Source of the DNA: Vibrio ostreae
GTDB taxonomy: Bacteria > Pseudomonadota > Gammaproteobacteria > Enterobacterales > Vibrionaceae
DNA length: 64,000 bases
NCBI RefSeq assembly: GCF_019226825.1
Contig: NZ_CP076643.1
Location: 744,001 to 808,000, forward strand
Direction of reading: 5' to 3'
Shown: piece after piece, positions 1 through 11,089 of the stretch
How the letters are laid out: every line of letters starts with the position of its first letter
How positions within the stretch are numbered: the stretch's first letter is position 1
Notes under the pieces: generated by a model
What the model was told of the DNA's origin: nothing
Databases searched by the model: none
What the model saw: the letters and a program-made list of their open reading frames with translations, nothing else
Position numbers and translations under genes: made by a program

Positions 1-180
1 AATCAGGTGCTCAGCCGGGAGAAAATTCTTAATCTGCTCAGTCATCGGGTGGATATGCCAAATGACCGAACGATCGATGTTCTGATTCGTCGTTTACGCG
101 CCAAAATAGAGTTTGACCCCAAGAACCCGCAAATTTTTGTCACAGTGCATGGCGAGGGCTACATGTTTGCCGGTGACTAA
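1..180 (+). CDS. torR: OmpR-family response regulator, C-terminal end (partial), probably TorR
   Basis: The first 59 codons are open from base 1 and end at TAA 178-180. They encode the C-terminal half of an OmpR/PhoB-type winged-helix DNA-binding domain. The recognition helix is visible in 'RTIDVLIRRLRAKIE', followed by the wing 'IFVTVHGEGYMFAGD'. The receiver domain lies outside the window. In vibrios a TorR-like regulator (control of trimethylamine-N-oxide respiration) sits next to elyC-cmoM-mukFEB, which is the basis for the symbol. The domain call is strong; the TorR identity rests on gene order and is tentative. Confidence 0.6.
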   Translation, partial: NQVLSREKILNLLSHRVDMPNDRTIDVLIRRLRAKIEFDPKNPQIFVTVHGEGYMFAGD

Positions 181-197
181 TTTCGCCGGTGACTAAT
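169..197 (+). repeat. 13-bp direct repeat across the torR-like stop codon
   Basis: GCCGGTGACTAAT occurs at 169-181 and again at 185-197. The first copy contains the last codons and stop of the response regulator. This looks like a small local duplication of the gene's 3' tip. Confidence 0.6.
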
Positions 198-272
198 ACT
201 TTTGTCAGTGGTTAACACTAAGGTGAGGCGTGATGTAACCAGCCTGTCAGTAGGAGTCATTCACTAGTGAGT

Positions 273-301
273 AAAAAGACCAGCCTGAAGCTGGTCTTTT
301 T
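273..301. terminator. Bidirectional rho-independent terminator
   Basis: A 12-bp stem (AAAAAGACCAGC paired with GCTGGTCTTTTT) with a 5-nt loop has A and T runs on either side. It lies between the plus-strand response regulator and the minus-strand elyC and can end both transcripts. Confidence 0.85.
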
Positions 302-314
302 ATTGTATCTGCCA

Positions 315-1130
315 TTATTCCAGTGTGGTTTCAGAACCTTGTAGCGGAGCGGTTTGCTGATGTCCCGCTACCCAGTCCCGCAGAGATTGCCAGATAAGCC
401 CCATACTTTCGTACCAAAAGCGTTCAGTCTGCTCGAGATAGAGTGCTTTGGGCGTGTACTTGTCCCATGGCTGGGTAATATTGCTCTGTGCCAGATAATT
501 AGTCGGTGCAGGGATCGGTTGCAGACCGGCAGAGTGAAACTCGTTCAGCGCCCGCTGCATATGACTGGCGGACGTCACCAGAACCAGGGTTCTCTGCTGC
601 ACAAACGCCGCAGCCTGACGTGCCTCCTCCCAGGTATCCTTGGCGGTTTCCAGCAAGATGATATCTGATTTAGGGACGCCAAGCGCTAACGCTACACGAG
701 CCAGCATGCGCGCATGACTGAACTCACTGCCGCCTGCATAACCAGACAGTATCAACTTAGAGCCGGGATACATCCGCATCACCCGAATCCCCTCACTCAG
801 GCGCATTAATGCCGCCCGGCTCAGTTCGGATGTCGGCGGAATCTGGTCATCAACCACATGGCCATTACCCAGCACCATGATGTAGTCAACGGTGCCATCC
901 ACCGGTAAAAAAGCCGTGTACTGACGCTCGAGCGGCATCAGCAAACGACTGGAGACCGGCTGAAAAGAGATCAGAAAAATACCGGACAGGGAGAACAGTA
1001 CAACAAGGCATCCGGTTTTGCGTTTGGCCGTGAACATGATCAGCATCAGGCCCACAAAACCAATCAGCAGCAATGCCGGAAGTGGCATCATTAAAGAAGA
1101 AACAATTTTTTTCAGCTCAAACATAAACAA
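315..1130 (-). CDS. elyC: Envelope biogenesis factor ElyC (DUF218)
   Basis: ElyC is an inner-membrane protein of the DUF218 family linked to peptidoglycan and lipid-carrier homeostasis. The 271-aa product has two N-terminal membrane segments (about residues 13-32 and 38-57). The periplasmic/cytosolic DUF218 fold follows, with 'VDYIMVLGNGH', 'GSKLILSGYAGG' and 'LVLVTSASHMQRA', all typical of the family. E. coli ElyC is 259 aa and starts with a sequence like MLFTLKK. An internal ATG at 1124 (MFELKK) may therefore be the true start instead of 1130. The gene stands alone, converging on the upstream regulator across a shared terminator. Identity is well supported. Confidence 0.9.
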   Translation of the reverse strand: MFMFELKKIVSSLMMPLPALLLIGFVGLMLIMFTAKRKTGCLVVLFSLSGIFLISFQPVSSRLLMPLERQYTAFLPVDGTVDYIMVLGNGHVVDDQIPPTSELSRAALMRLSEGIRVMRMYPGSKLILSGYAGGSEFSHARMLARVALALGVPKSDIILLETAKDTWEEARQAAAFVQQRTLVLVTSASHMQRALNEFHSAGLQPIPAPTNYLAQSNITQPWDKYTPKALYLEQTERFWYESMGLIWQSLRDWVAGHQQTAPLQGSETTLE

Positions 1131-1239
1131 ATAGTCCGAAAAAACAGCACTTGATAATAAAAAGGGCTAAAAGCCTCTTTATTCCTGCCATTCCTATGAC
1201 AGAATAGCAGCACGATTTATTATCATAACGCATGCTACA

Positions 1240-2022
1240 GTGACAGAAGATCGCAATTTCGACGATATTGCCCACAAATTTGCAAAAAACATATACGGTT
1301 CTGACAAAGGCGAGATTCGCCAAGTCATTGTTTGGGAAGATTTACTCCAACTGTTAACGCATTTTGATGGAATAAGCAAACCTTTGCACGTTTTAGATGC
1401 AGGAGGCGGTCTTGCTCAGATGTCTCAAAAACTGGCCCGCCTGGGCCATCGCGTTACCTTGTGTGATCTGTCTTCTGAAATGCTGCAACTGGCAGAGAAG
1501 GATATTGCAAATAACGGGTTGCTTGAGCAGTATCGCTTGGTTCATTCACCGGTACAGTCAGTACAGGAACATTTATCAGAACCGGTGGATATTGCCATGT
1601 TCCACGCTGTGATGGAATGGTTGGCTGATCCAAAAGCTGCACTGGACAACCTGCTCGCTCAGGTAAGACCGGGTGGCATGGTCTCGGTGATGTTTTACAA
1701 CTATCATGGCCTGGTCTACAAAAACGCCGTGTGTGGCAATATTCCGCATGTCCTTGATGGCATGCCACATCGTAAAAGATTTAAACTGCAACCGCAGCAA
1801 GGGCTTATCCCGATCGATGTTTATCAGTGGATAGAAGCGGCCGGATTTGAGATCTGCGGTAAGTCAGGCATTCGCTGTTTTAGTGATTACATCGGTAACA
1901 TGAAAAACATGGGCGAATACCAATATGAGGATGTGCTGGCCCTGGAGCAGAAATTTTGCCGTCAGGAGCCGTACCTCTCATTAGGCCGATACATCCATGT
2001 ATGGGCCCAGAAAAAACAATAA
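1240..2022 (+). CDS. cmoM: tRNA 5-carboxymethoxyuridine methyltransferase CmoM
   Basis: CmoM (formerly SmtA) uses SAM to methylate cmo5U at wobble position 34 of certain tRNAs, giving mcmo5U. The 260-aa protein begins '[20 protein letters not shown]', which aligns with the E. coli N-terminus, so the GTG at 1240 is the start. The SAM-binding motif I is '[12 protein letters not shown]' (about residue 49) and motif IV is '[12 protein letters not shown]'. The C-terminus '[17 protein letters not shown]' is family-typical. It is the first gene of the cmoM-mukF-mukE-mukB operon, with mukF starting 11 nt downstream. The cmoA and cmoB genes that make its substrate lie about 22 kb away in the same window. 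Confidence 0.95.
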   Translation: MTEDRNFDDIAHKFAKNIYGSDKGEIRQVIVWEDLLQLLTHFDGISKPLHVLDAGGGLAQMSQKLARLGHRVTLCDLSSEMLQLAEKDIANNGLLEQYRLVHSPVQSVQEHLSEPVDIAMFHAVMEWLADPKAALDNLLAQVRPGGMVSVMFYNYHGLVYKNAVCGNIPHVLDGMPHRKRFKLQPQQGLIPIDVYQWIEAAGFEICGKSGIRCFSDYIGNMKNMGEYQYEDVLALEQKFCRQEPYLSLGRYIHVWAQKKQ

Positions 2023-2033
2023 CAGGAATAACA

Positions 2034-3371
2034 ATGAGTGAGTTAACTCAGAACGCTGCGGAGCAGCCAATCGACGAATTGGTCAGTTGGGTCAAGCAGA
2101 ACGATTTCTCATTGAACCTGAGCACCGAACGGTTGGCGTTTCTTATCGCCATTTCGGTGTTAAGCAACGAACGGTTCGATGAAGAGCTAGGTGAAGGCGA
2201 GTTGCATGATGCGTTTGTGATTGTGACCCGCATGTTCGAAGACACGGGCGAAGCGTCTGCTTTTCGGGCCAACAACGCGATTAATGAGCTGGTAAAACAG
2301 CGTTTGATCAGTCGCTTTACCAGTGAAGTCACCGATGGTGCCAGTATCTACCGTCTGTCTCCGCTGGCCGTCGGCATCACCGACTATTATGTTCGCCACC
2401 GCGAATTCTCCAAGCTGAAACTGTCGATTCAGCTCTCGATGGTGGCTGACGAAATGGCGAAAGCGGTGGAGTCTGCGCAGCAGGGCGGCACGCCGGGTCA
2501 CTGGAAGAAAAACGTCTACGGAGTGCTGAAATACTCGGTAGGCGAAATTTTCGATCGTATCGACCTTAACCAGCGTGTCATGGATGAGCAGCAGCAGTCC
2601 GTCAAACAACAGATAGCTGAGCTGCTCAATAAAGACTGGCGCGATGCGATTATCAACTGTGAATCTCTGCTGTCGGAGACCTCGTCCACACTGCGAGAAC
2701 TGCAAGACACCTTGCAGGCGGCGGGCGATGAATTACAGACCCAGATCCTGGATATTCAGGAAATTGTCTATGGCGATGAGGAACTGGACTTTATCGGAGA
2801 AACCCTGTTTGGGTTGCAGATGAAGCTCGACCGGATCACCAGTTGGGGCCAGCAGGCGATTGACCTGTGGATTGGCTACGACCGCCATGTGCATAAATTT
2901 ATCCGTACAGCCATCGATATGGACCAGAACCGGGCCTTCAGCCAGCGTCTGCGTCAGTCGGTGAATGATTACTTCGATCAACCATGGTATCTCACTTACG
3001 CCGAAGCGGAGCGCCTCAGTGATCTGCGCGATGAGGCTCTGGTGCTGCGTGACGAAGAAGTGACGGGTCATGTGCCGGTCGAAGTAGAATATGAAGAATT
3101 CCAACAGGTCAATGATGAGCTGGCAGAGCGCATCGGCGAAATGCTGAAAGGTCATAAAGAGCAGGGCATGCCGATTGATCTTGGCAGCGTGTTGCGTGAT
3201 TACCTCGCCGCTCACCCGAGAACTCATCATTTTGATTTAGCACGAATTGTGGTCGACCAGGCGGTACGTCTCGGTTACTCAGGCTCGGATTATCGGGCAA
3301 TTCAGCCAGACTGGCAGGCGATCAACGAATTTGGTGCAAAGGTACAAGCAAATGTCATCGACCGATATTAA
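2034..3371 (+). CDS. mukF: Chromosome partition kleisin MukF
   Basis: MukF is the kleisin subunit of the MukBEF condensin that organises and segregates the chromosome. The 445-aa protein matches the E. coli length (440). The start is ATG 2034 ([20 protein letters not shown]); an upstream in-frame start at 1956 lies inside cmoM and gives a non-family extension. The N-terminal region forms the winged-helix dimerisation domain, and a helical middle region (about 150-320) precedes the C-terminal winged helix that binds the MukB head. mukE starts 20 nt before its stop, which implies translational coupling. Confidence 0.95.
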   Translation: MSELTQNAAEQPIDELVSWVKQNDFSLNLSTERLAFLIAISVLSNERFDEELGEGELHDAFVIVTRMFEDTGEASAFRANNAINELVKQRLISRFTSEVTDGASIYRLSPLAVGITDYYVRHREFSKLKLSIQLSMVADEMAKAVESAQQGGTPGHWKKNVYGVLKYSVGEIFDRIDLNQRVMDEQQQSVKQQIAELLNKDWRDAIINCESLLSETSSTLRELQDTLQAAGDELQTQILDIQEIVYGDEELDFIGETLFGLQMKLDRITSWGQQAIDLWIGYDRHVHKFIRTAIDMDQNRAFSQRLRQSVNDYFDQPWYLTYAEAERLSDLRDEALVLRDEEVTGHVPVEVEYEEFQQVNDELAERIGEMLKGHKEQGMPIDLGSVLRDYLAAHPRTHHFDLARIVVDQAVRLGYSGSDYRAIQPDWQAINEFGAKVQANVIDRY

Positions 3372-4080
3372 TGAATACATGCCAGAAAATCTGGCCAAAG
3401 CGATCGCGAACCCTCTGTTCCCGGCGCTGGACAGCCTGCTGCGTGCCGGCCGTCATATTTCCAGTGACGACATGGATAACCATGCCCTGTTGTCCGACTT
3501 TGAGCCGGAACTGGCTCAGTTTTATCAGCGTTATAACACCGAACTGGTGCGTGCGCCGGAAGGCTTCTTTTATCTGCGTCCACGTTCAACCTCACTGATT
3601 AGCCGCAGTGTGCTGTCTGAGCTGGACATGCTGGTAGGTAAAGTGTTGTGTTTCCTGTACCTCAGCCCGGAGCGTCTGGCTCACGAGGGCATCTTCACCA
3701 ATCAGGAGCTGTATGAAGAGCTGCTGGCGTTAGCGGATGAGAAGAAGCTGATGAAGTTGGTCACCAACCGTGCCAACGGCTCTGATTTGGATAAAGAAAA
3801 ACTGTTTGAAAAAGTGCGTACCTCGCTGCGACGTTTACGTCGCCTCGGTATGCTGATCAATATTGGCGATACCGGTAAATTCCGCATTTCAGAAGCGGTA
3901 TTCCGCTTTGGTGCTGATGTCCGTGTTGGCGATGACATGCGGGATGCACAGCTGCGTCTGATTCGTGATGGCGAGGCGGTCGTGCATAGCCAAGAGCCGA
4001 ATCAGCAAAGCCTGCTGGATAACGATGATTTATTGGATTCACAAGATGATGAGCAATCAGAGCGGGAAGGTGATGCATGA
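3352..4080 (+). CDS. mukE: Chromosome partition protein MukE
   Basis: MukE is the KITE (tandem winged-helix) subunit that binds MukF and modulates the MukB ATPase. The start chosen is ATG 3352 ([21 protein letters not shown]), which aligns with the E. coli protein and gives 242 aa; it overlaps mukF by 20 nt. Conserved family stretches include '[15 protein letters not shown]', '[14 protein letters not shown]' and '[17 protein letters not shown]'. The acidic tail ([19 protein letters not shown]) is usual. The stop overlaps the mukB start (ATGA at 4077-4080). Confidence 0.95.
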   Translation: MSSTDINEYMPENLAKAIANPLFPALDSLLRAGRHISSDDMDNHALLSDFEPELAQFYQRYNTELVRAPEGFFYLRPRSTSLISRSVLSELDMLVGKVLCFLYLSPERLAHEGIFTNQELYEELLALADEKKLMKLVTNRANGSDLDKEKLFEKVRTSLRRLRRLGMLINIGDTGKFRISEAVFRFGADVRVGDDMRDAQLRLIRDGEAVVHSQEPNQQSLLDNDDLLDSQDDEQSEREGDA

Positions 4081-7000
4081 TTGAACGTGGTAAATATCAA
4101 TCACTGACCATGGTCAACTGGAACGGCTTCTTTGCCCGTACGTTTGACATCGATAATCTGGTCACCACTTTGTCCGGCGGTAACGGTGCGGGTAAATCGA
4201 CCACCATGGCCGCGTTTATTACGGCGTTGATCCCGGACCAGACCCTGCTTCATTTCCGTAACACCACAGAAGCGGGCAGCTCCCAGGCCTCACGTGATAA
4301 AGGTTTGTACGGTAAATTGCAGCCGGGTGCCTGTTATGCCGCGCTGGATGTAGTGAACTCACGTAATCAGCGCGTACTGTTTGCGGTTAAGCTGCAACAA
4401 GTCGCCGGCCGTGATAAAAAAGTCGATATCAAACCATTTTTGATTCAGGGCCTGCCAAGTCATGTTAAGCCGACCGATGTCCTGGTTGAAAGCGTGTCAG
4501 ACAACCATGCCCGCGTGCGTCAGATCAATGAAGTTAAAGACGCCGTTACGGCGATTGAAGGCGCGCACTTTAAGTCATTTGCTTCGATAGTCGATTACCA
4601 TAACCAGATGTTCGAACTGGGTGTGGTACCGAAGAAACTGCGTAACAGCAGTGACCGTTCAAAATTTTACCGCCTGATTGAAGCCTCTTTGTACGGCGGT
4701 ATCTCCAGTGCGATTACCCGCTCGCTGCGAGATTACCTGCTGCCACAAAATGGCGGGGTGAAAAAAGCGTTCCAGGACATGGAATCCGCGCTGCGTGAAA
4801 ACCGAATGACGCTGGAAGCGATCAAAACCACTCAGGCGGATCGTGATCTGTTCAAACATCTGATCACTGAATCGACCAACTATGTGGCTGCCGACTACAT
4901 GCGCCATGCTAACGATCGTCGTCAGAAAATGGATCAAGCCCTGGCGCTGCGTGGCGAACTGTTCAGCGCCCGTGAAACCTTGATTGAGCAGAACAGCCTG
5001 CTTAATCGGGTGCATGAAGAGCTGGAACTGCTGGTGGAAACGGAAGCGACCCTGGAGCAGGACTATCAGGGGGCTTCCGATCACCTGCAACTGGTGCAGA
5101 ATGCACTGCGCCAGCAAGAGAAAATTGCCCGCTATCAGGATGATCTTGAAGAGCTTAATATTCGTCTCGAAGAGCAGATGATGGTGGTTGAGGAAGCGCA
5201 GGAGCGCGTCCTGACAGTGGAAGAGCAGGCGTTGATTGCTGAAGAAGAAGTCGATAGCCTGAAAACGCAACTGGCTGACTACCAGCAGGCACTGGATGTT
5301 CAGCAAACCCGCGCTCTGCAATATCAGCAAGCGGTGACCGCACTGGAGAGAGCACGCACGCTGCTCGATGATCAGCATCTGAGTGCCGACACGGCTCAGT
5401 CGTTGGTTTCCGGACTCAAAGCTGAGCAGGAGAGCCGTACGACTGAACTGCTGGCGCTGAAACACAAGTTGGATATGTCATCCGCAGCAGCGGCCCAGTT
5501 TGATAAAGCTTATGCTCTGGTGAAAAGCGTGCTGGGCGAAGTCGCGCGCGGTGACGCGGCCGATAAAGCCAAAGCCCTCGTCCGTCAGGCGACGGATGCC
5601 AAGCAGGTGGTACAGAACGAACACCAGTGGTACTCGCAGCAGCGTGACCTGGAACGCCGCATCGAGCAGCAGAATGTGGTTCGCCATCTGGCAGAAAGCT
5701 ATCAGTCGCAGCATCAGGTAACTCTGAGTGATGAGATGACGGTTGAGCAAGAGCAGGAACGCCATGCGGCGTTGCTGGAAAGTGTTGAAGCCTCATACGA
5801 AGAGCTGCGTGAGAAACGCAGTGAGCAACGCCGACTGGAACAGGATTACCAGGCTGAGATTAGCCGTCTGGAATCCATTGCACCGGCCTGGATTAAAGCC
5901 AGCGATGCGCTGGAAACGCTGCGTGAGCAGAGTGATGCTGAACTGGCTGACAGCCAGTCAGTGATGGCGCAGATGCAGATCGTGCTGGAGCAGGAAAAAG
6001 CTCAGTCGATCGCCAAAGATCGTCTGGCTGAGCGCCGAACTCAGCTTGACAGTGAAATTGAACGCCTGGCGTCGCCGGGTGGTTCGGACGATCCGCGTCT
6101 GAAAGGTCTGGCGGATACGCTGGGCGGTGTATTGCTGTCAGAGATCTATGATGATATCACCATCGACGATGCGCCATACTTCAGTGCCATGTATGGCCCG
6201 GCGCGCCACGCGATTGTGGTGTCGGATCTGTCTGGAATCAAAGAAAAACTGGTTGAACTGGACGACTGTCCGGAAGACTTGTACCTGATCGAAGGCGATG
6301 TGGATGCCTTTGATGACAGTGCGATGAATGCGGAAGAGCTTGAAGGCGCGGTCTGCGTGCAGCTTAATGCACACCAGATCCGTTACTCACGCTTCCCGAA
6401 AATCCCATTGTTCGGCCGCGCGGCACGTGAACAGCGCCTGGAACTGCTGCGCAATGAACGTGAAGAAGTGGTTGAACAGCATGCGAAAGCAGCGTTTGAC
6501 TCGCAGAAACTGCAGCGTCTGTACAGCAGCTTTAACCAGTTCGTTGCCCAGCACCTGCAGGTGGCGTTTAATGACGATCCGGAGCAGGCACTGCAGCAGA
6601 TTCGCGATAAACGCAATCAGGCTGCGCGTACTCTGGCTGAACTGGATAACCAGGAGCAGCAACAACGCAGTCAGCTGCAACTGAGCAAGCAGGCCCTGAC
6701 GGCACTGGACAAAATTGCGCCGAATATGCTGCTGCTGGAAGATGATTCCCTGCCAGAGCGTTTAGAAGAAATCAGCGCCAATATTGCTCGTCTGAGTGAA
6801 GCAAAAACCTTCCTCACCGCGCACGGTAAAGCGGTCGCCGAACTGGAGAATATCGCCTCAGCGCTGGAAGCGGACCCTGAGCAGTTTGATGCGCTGGAAA
6901 CCCAGTACCAGCAGGCTGACCAGGCACTGCAGACCCTGAAGACTCAGATCTTCGCCTTGTCGGATCTGCTTGAGCGTCGTCATCACTTCGCTTATGAAGA

Positions 7001-8537
7001 TTCGGTTAATCTGCTCAATCAGAGCAGTGAACTGAGTGAGCAACTTAAAGCCAAGCTGGTACAGGCAGAAAATCAGCGTGGACGTCAGCGTGAAGAGCTG
7101 AAACAGGCTCAGTCACAGCTCAACCAGTATAACCAGGTTCTGGCGTCGCTGAAGAGTTCGCATCAGGCCAAACTGGAAACCGTACAGGAATTCAAAGCCG
7201 AGCTGCAGGAATATGGTGTGCACGCAGACGAAGGCGCCGTTGAACGCGCTCAGCGTCGTCGTGATGAACTGCAACAGCGCCTGCACAGCTCGCGCAGTCG
7301 TAAAAGCGAATATGAGCGTACCATTACCTCGACTGAGCTGGAGATGAAGTCTCTGGCCAAGCGGATGAAGAAGGTCGAGAAAGACTACAAAGAGCTGCGT
7401 ACTTTCGTTGTGAATGCCAAAGCGGGCTGGTGTTCAGTACTGCGTCTGGCGCGTGACAATGATGTCGAACGTCGTCTGCATAAGCGTGAACTGGCTTACC
7501 TATCGGCTGGTGAGCTGCGTTCGATGTCAGATAAATCATTGGGTGCACTGCGTCTGGCGGTGGCGAACAATGACGATCTGCGTGATGCGCTGCGTCTGTC
7601 GGAAGACAACAGCCGTCCTGAGCGGAAGGTTCTGTTCTACATTGCTGTCTACCAGCACCTGCGTGAGCGGATCCGTCAGGACATTATTCGTACCGACGAT
7701 CCGGTGGAAGCAATCGAAGAGATGGAAGTGGAACTGGCCCGTCTGACCGAAGAGCTGACTCAGCGCGAAAACCGCCTGGCGATCAGTTCAGATTCCGTCG
7801 CCAGTATTATCCGTAAGACGATTCAGCGTGAGCAGAACCGGATTCGGATGCTCAACCAGGGCCTGTCAAACATCGGGTTTGGTCAGGTCAGTGGCGTGCG
7901 CCTGAACGTGAAAGTACGTGAAAGCCATGAAATTCTGTTGTCCGGTCTGGCGGAGAATCAGGCTCAGCACAAGGACCTGTTTGAAACCTCGCGCTATACT
8001 TTCTCTGAAGCGATGGCTAAGCTGTTCCAGCGTGTGAACCCGCATATTGACATGGGGCAGCGTTCACCGCAGGTACTGGGTGAGGAGCTGCTGGATTACC
8101 GTAACTACCTTGAGCTGAGTGTTGAGGTTAACCGTGGCTCTGATGGCTGGTTGCAAGCCGAGTCCGGCGCGCTGTCGACCGGTGAAGCGATTGGTACCGG
8201 TCAGTCTATTCTGCTGATGGTAGTGCAGAGCTGGGAAGAGGAATCGCGCCGCCTGCGCAGTAAAGACATTATGCCGTGTCGTCTGCTGTTCCTGGATGAA
8301 GCGGCTCGTCTGGATGGTAAGTCGATTGCGACTTTGTTTGAGCTGTGTGATCGCCTTGATATGCAGTTATTGATTGCTGCGCCGGAAAACATCAGTCCTG
8401 AGAAGGGTACGACCTATAAACTGGTACGTAAGGTGTTTAAGGACCATGAGCACGTGCACGTGGTCGGACTGCGCGGTTTCGGTCAGGGTGACAAGCTTAA
8501 ATCTGCACAACAACTCCTGGCTGAAGAGCTGAGTTAA
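4077..8537 (+). CDS. mukB: Chromosome partition SMC-like ATPase MukB
   Basis: MukB is the SMC-like ATPase of the MukBEF condensin. At 1486 aa it has the same length as E. coli MukB. The N-terminal head carries Walker A 'GGNGAGKST' (about residue 34). Long coiled coils rich in Q, E, L and R flank a hinge at about 640-780 ('[19 protein letters not shown]' onward). The C-terminal head has the ABC signature '[13 protein letters not shown]' and Walker B '[11 protein letters not shown]'. It overlaps mukE by 4 nt and is the last gene of the operon, followed by a strong terminator. The reading frame is intact and no key residue is missing. Confidence 0.98.
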   Translation: MIERGKYQSLTMVNWNGFFARTFDIDNLVTTLSGGNGAGKSTTMAAFITALIPDQTLLHFRNTTEAGSSQASRDKGLYGKLQPGACYAALDVVNSRNQRVLFAVKLQQVAGRDKKVDIKPFLIQGLPSHVKPTDVLVESVSDNHARVRQINEVKDAVTAIEGAHFKSFASIVDYHNQMFELGVVPKKLRNSSDRSKFYRLIEASLYGGISSAITRSLRDYLLPQNGGVKKAFQDMESALRENRMTLEAIKTTQADRDLFKHLITESTNYVAADYMRHANDRRQKMDQALALRGELFSARETLIEQNSLLNRVHEELELLVETEATLEQDYQGASDHLQLVQNALRQQEKIARYQDDLEELNIRLEEQMMVVEEAQERVLTVEEQALIAEEEVDSLKTQLADYQQALDVQQTRALQYQQAVTALERARTLLDDQHLSADTAQSLVSGLKAEQESRTTELLALKHKLDMSSAAAAQFDKAYALVKSVLGEVARGDAADKAKALVRQATDAKQVVQNEHQWYSQQRDLERRIEQQNVVRHLAESYQSQHQVTLSDEMTVEQEQERHAALLESVEASYEELREKRSEQRRLEQDYQAEISRLESIAPAWIKASDALETLREQSDAELADSQSVMAQMQIVLEQEKAQSIAKDRLAERRTQLDSEIERLASPGGSDDPRLKGLADTLGGVLLSEIYDDITIDDAPYFSAMYGPARHAIVVSDLSGIKEKLVELDDCPEDLYLIEGDVDAFDDSAMNAEELEGAVCVQLNAHQIRYSRFPKIPLFGRAAREQRLELLRNEREEVVEQHAKAAFDSQKLQRLYSSFNQFVAQHLQVAFNDDPEQALQQIRDKRNQAARTLAELDNQEQQQRSQLQLSKQALTALDKIAPNMLLLEDDSLPERLEEISANIARLSEAKTFLTAHGKAVAELENIASALEADPEQFDALETQYQQADQALQTLKTQIFALSDLLERRHHFAYEDSVNLLNQSSELSEQLKAKLVQAENQRGRQREELKQAQSQLNQYNQVLASLKSSHQAKLETVQEFKAELQEYGVHADEGAVERAQRRRDELQQRLHSSRSRKSEYERTITSTELEMKSLAKRMKKVEKDYKELRTFVVNAKAGWCSVLRLARDNDVERRLHKRELAYLSAGELRSMSDKSLGALRLAVANNDDLRDALRLSEDNSRPERKVLFYIAVYQHLRERIRQDIIRTDDPVEAIEEMEVELARLTEELTQRENRLAISSDSVASIIRKTIQREQNRIRMLNQGLSNIGFGQVSGVRLNVKVRESHEILLSGLAENQAQHKDLFETSRYTFSEAMAKLFQRVNPHIDMGQRSPQVLGEELLDYRNYLELSVEVNRGSDGWLQAESGALSTGEAIGTGQSILLMVVQSWEEESRRLRSKDIMPCRLLFLDEAARLDGKSIATLFELCDRLDMQLLIAAPENISPEKGTTYKLVRKVFKDHEHVHVVGLRGFGQGDKLKSAQQLLAEELS

Positions 8538-8543
8538 GTGGAT

Positions 8544-8572
8544 AAAACGCCTTCCTTCGGGAAGGCGTTTTT
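8544..8572 (+). terminator. mukB operon terminator
   Basis: A 12-bp stem (AAAACGCCTTCC / GGAAGGCGTTTT) is closed by a TTCG tetraloop and followed by Ts, 7 nt after the mukB stop. This is a classic rho-independent terminator. Confidence 0.9.
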
Positions 8573-8610
8573 GTGTTTGGTATCCTAATCGATTGATACG
8601 GAGGGAAACG

Positions 8611-8964
8611 ATGCCATTGATATTTAAAGCCAGCCCAGAGCATGATGAAGATTTGTGTCGGCAGTTAGCGGTTTTTCTAGATGCTCATAAGACGGAGTTT
8701 GAAACGCGTTTAATTCCGGATTTAACCCATATCGACCTGATGGCTCACAATGTCAACGGGATTGAAGTGCTGAGTGTTGAGCATATCAGCGATCATCAGT
8801 ACCGGTTGCGCTATCGCTATGACTGGCAGCTGTTTAACGGCTGTGCCGGAAAAGACGAGTCAGGCATCGAACGTGACAGTGTCCGCTTTACTCTGGATGA
8901 CAACGGGGTTATCGATATCGCGTTTTTGGTCACGGATGAAAGAGGTACGGCTGATGAACTATAG
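8611..8964 (+). CDS. Conserved hypothetical protein
   Basis: I do not recognise this 117-aa acidic protein. It has no membrane segment, signal peptide or obvious catalytic motif. The pattern 'EHISDHQYRLRYRYDWQLFNGC' followed by 'VRFTLDDNGVIDIAFLV' suggests a small alpha/beta fold. The start ATG 8611 is preceded by a strong GGAGGG ribosome site, which rules out the upstream in-frame start at 8593. It lies between the mukB terminator and a second terminator and is probably monocistronic. Just past its stop, a GTTAAAACTGATC-like unit is repeated about three times (8970-9015), which I read as non-coding. Confidence 0.65.
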   Translation: MPLIFKASPEHDEDLCRQLAVFLDAHKTEFETRLIPDLTHIDLMAHNVNGIEVLSVEHISDHQYRLRYRYDWQLFNGCAGKDESGIERDSVRFTLDDNGVIDIAFLVTDERGTADEL

Positions 8965-9040
8965 CCCTGAAACGGATAGCGTTAAAACTGATCTTGTTAA
9001 AACTGATCGTGTTGAAACTGCTAACCCTGAAGCGTGATGC

Positions 9041-9073
9041 AAAAGAGTGATGAGATGACCCATCACTCTTTTT
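9041..9073. terminator. Bidirectional terminator
   Basis: AAAAGAGTGATG pairs with CATCACTCTTTT around an 8-nt loop, with an A run on one side and a T run on the other. It separates the plus-strand hypothetical gene from the end of minus-strand fhuB. Confidence 0.85.
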
Positions 9074-9085
9074 GTTGCGGATGAA

Positions 9086-11089
9086 TCAGTTCTTACGCAT
9101 CAGATAAAGGAAGTAAATTCCGCCCAGCATGGAAGAGATTAATCCGGCCGGGAATTGCCACGGGAACCAGACCATACGCCCGACCCAGTCTGACAAGGTC
9201 ATGACAATCGCACCAATCAGGCAAGCACTGATTAACTGCGAACGGGCATCGTAGCGTCCCATCGCTCGGGCCATGTGCGGTGCGAGCAGGCCGATAAAGG
9301 TCAGCGGGCCGATGACGATGGTGCATAATGTGGTCAGTGCGGCGACCATCAGCAGAATACCTTGCCGCACCCGGCCGACATGCATGCCGACACTGCCGGC
9401 AGAGACCTGTCCCAGGCTGACCACATTAACATGACGCGAAGTCACCAGGGCAATCAGCATAAGTGGGCTGATTCCGCCAATGAGCATCAGCACATCACGC
9501 CACGACGTCAGATAGGTAGAGCCGGATAACCAGGTCAGTAATGCCTGGGCATCTTCGCTGCTGCTGGATAAGGTGATACGCAGCAGGGCATCCAGTGCCG
9601 CGCTGAGTGCGATACCGGTCAGGATCACCGTCATCGGAGCGAAATGTTGCTTACGGCTGGTGGCCCAGATCACCGCCGCGACTGTCAGTGCGCCCAGTGT
9701 GCCGACCAGTATCTGGCCGTCGCGGCCAAGTTTGATACCAAACATGACACATAATACCATGGCCAGAGAGGCTCCGGAGCTGATTCCCAGCACTTCCGGG
9801 CTCGCCATCGGATTGGTGGTCATACGCTGAATGAGCGTACCGGCGACCGCAAGACCAATGCCGGCAAGCAGAGCGCTGAAAAGACGTGGTGCGCGCAGTG
9901 CCAGTACGTCTGAACTGATGGAGAAAAACCAGCCGCTGTCTTGATTGCCGAGTGTTGCTGCAACGGCGATGACCGCCACTAAACCGGTACCGAGCCACAA
10001 CAACTGGCGTGTGAACGAGGTCTGTTTGTAATGCAGGGCTGCGTCAGCGGTTTGTGCGTGTTGCGATGGCCAGATGTTTCTGGTCAGCAACCAGAGGAAA
10101 AAAGGTGCGCCGATTAACGCAGTCATGGCCCCGGTAGGCAGTAACTGGCTGGTCACTTCTTTGGGTATCGCCTGAATCAGTAGATCCGATAGCAACAGCA
10201 TTAAGGAGCCCAGTAGGCCGGAGAGCAGGATACGTGCACTCAACGCGCGCACTTTGAGCAGACGCACAATATTAGGCGTGACGATACCAACGAAGCCAAT
10301 CAGGCCGACTTCACTGACCACAACAGCAGTCAGTAAGATAGCCAGACCTAAGCTAATAATTTTATAGCGCTTTACGTTAACGCCGATTGAGTCTGCAACG
10401 GTATCACCGAGCGCCAGCGAACTGAGCGGGCGTTGCACCAGCAGCAACAATGCCGTGGTAGCGGCAATGACCGGTGCGAGATGCCAGACACCATCCCATC
10501 CATTCTGATTGAGAGAGCCTGTCCCCCACACGAAGACATTGGTCAGATGTTTTTCATTGACCAGCATCAGCATGGTGTTCACTGAGCCGAGAAACAGGCT
10601 GACGACCATGCCTGACAGCACCATCTGAACTGCTGCGAATCCCTTCCTGGCTGACAACCAGAACACCAGAGCGGTTGAAAATACCCCGCCGATAAACGCA
10701 AAAGTCACTGCGGGAAGCATAGCTAAACCCGGCGCCAGCAACATGCTGATAATCAGGCCGAATTGAGCACCAGAGGCAACACCTAACGTCGTCGGCGCCG
10801 CGATCGGATTACGCAACACAAACTGCATCACGCAACCGGCAACCGAAAGTGCAAACCCGCACAGCAGTGCGACCGTGAGGCGGGGCAGATAGGTCAAACC
10901 AACCACAATATGCTGATAATTAGCGCTGTCGTAGTCAAATAGTGTCCGGAACAGCAGCTTGCCACCGCCAAAGGGAGCGGTCAATTCGACAAGCACCGCC
11001 AGCAGCAAGAAAGTAAACCCTAGCCCCAGCCAAATCCGCCATGAGCGGAAGGGTTGAGAATGAGGGGCAGAAACGGTTAAGTCATTCAT
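9086..11089 (-). CDS. fhuB: Fe(3+)-hydroxamate ABC transporter permease FhuB
   Basis: FhuB is the inner-membrane permease that moves ferric hydroxamate siderophores from FhuD into the cytoplasm. The 667-aa protein (E. coli 660) is a fusion of two BtuC/FecCD-like halves. Each half has about ten membrane helices and the family motifs 'NPIAAPTTLGVASGA' (half 1) and 'NPMASPEVLGISSGA' (half 2). The coupling-helix regions 'GFVGIVTPNIVR' and 'FIGLLAPHMAR' are both present. The ATG overlaps the reconstructed fhuD stop by 4 nt (ATGA), so it is the last gene of fhuC-fhuD-fhuB. The frame is intact. Confidence 0.93.
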   Translation of the reverse strand: MNDLTVSAPHSQPFRSWRIWLGLGFTFLLLAVLVELTAPFGGGKLLFRTLFDYDSANYQHIVVGLTYLPRLTVALLCGFALSVAGCVMQFVLRNPIAAPTTLGVASGAQFGLIISMLLAPGLAMLPAVTFAFIGGVFSTALVFWLSARKGFAAVQMVLSGMVVSLFLGSVNTMLMLVNEKHLTNVFVWGTGSLNQNGWDGVWHLAPVIAATTALLLLVQRPLSSLALGDTVADSIGVNVKRYKIISLGLAILLTAVVVSEVGLIGFVGIVTPNIVRLLKVRALSARILLSGLLGSLMLLLSDLLIQAIPKEVTSQLLPTGAMTALIGAPFFLWLLTRNIWPSQHAQTADAALHYKQTSFTRQLLWLGTGLVAVIAVAATLGNQDSGWFFSISSDVLALRAPRLFSALLAGIGLAVAGTLIQRMTTNPMASPEVLGISSGASLAMVLCVMFGIKLGRDGQILVGTLGALTVAAVIWATSRKQHFAPMTVILTGIALSAALDALLRITLSSSSEDAQALLTWLSGSTYLTSWRDVLMLIGGISPLMLIALVTSRHVNVVSLGQVSAGSVGMHVGRVRQGILLMVAALTTLCTIVIGPLTFIGLLAPHMARAMGRYDARSQLISACLIGAIVMTLSDWVGRMVWFPWQFPAGLISSMLGGIYFLYLMRKN

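Noticed and set aside
1232..1243. Mini-frame ATG-CTA-CAG-TGA overlapping the cmoM GTG start
   Set aside because: Three codons with no visible ribosome site; probably chance, although it could in principle couple to cmoM.
2187..3230. Minus-strand open frames opposite mukF
   Set aside because: mukF is complete and conserved here; the antisense frames have no recognisable domain.
4659..5465. Long minus-strand open frame inside mukB
   Set aside because: It is antisense to the mukB coiled coil, with Q/L/F-rich composition typical of a mirrored coiled-coil gene and no ribosome site.
8965..9037. Coding extension with VKTD-type repeats after the small hypothetical gene
   Set aside because: It belongs to a different frame that overlaps the hypothetical gene and lacks its own start signal; the repeat is short and probably slippage.
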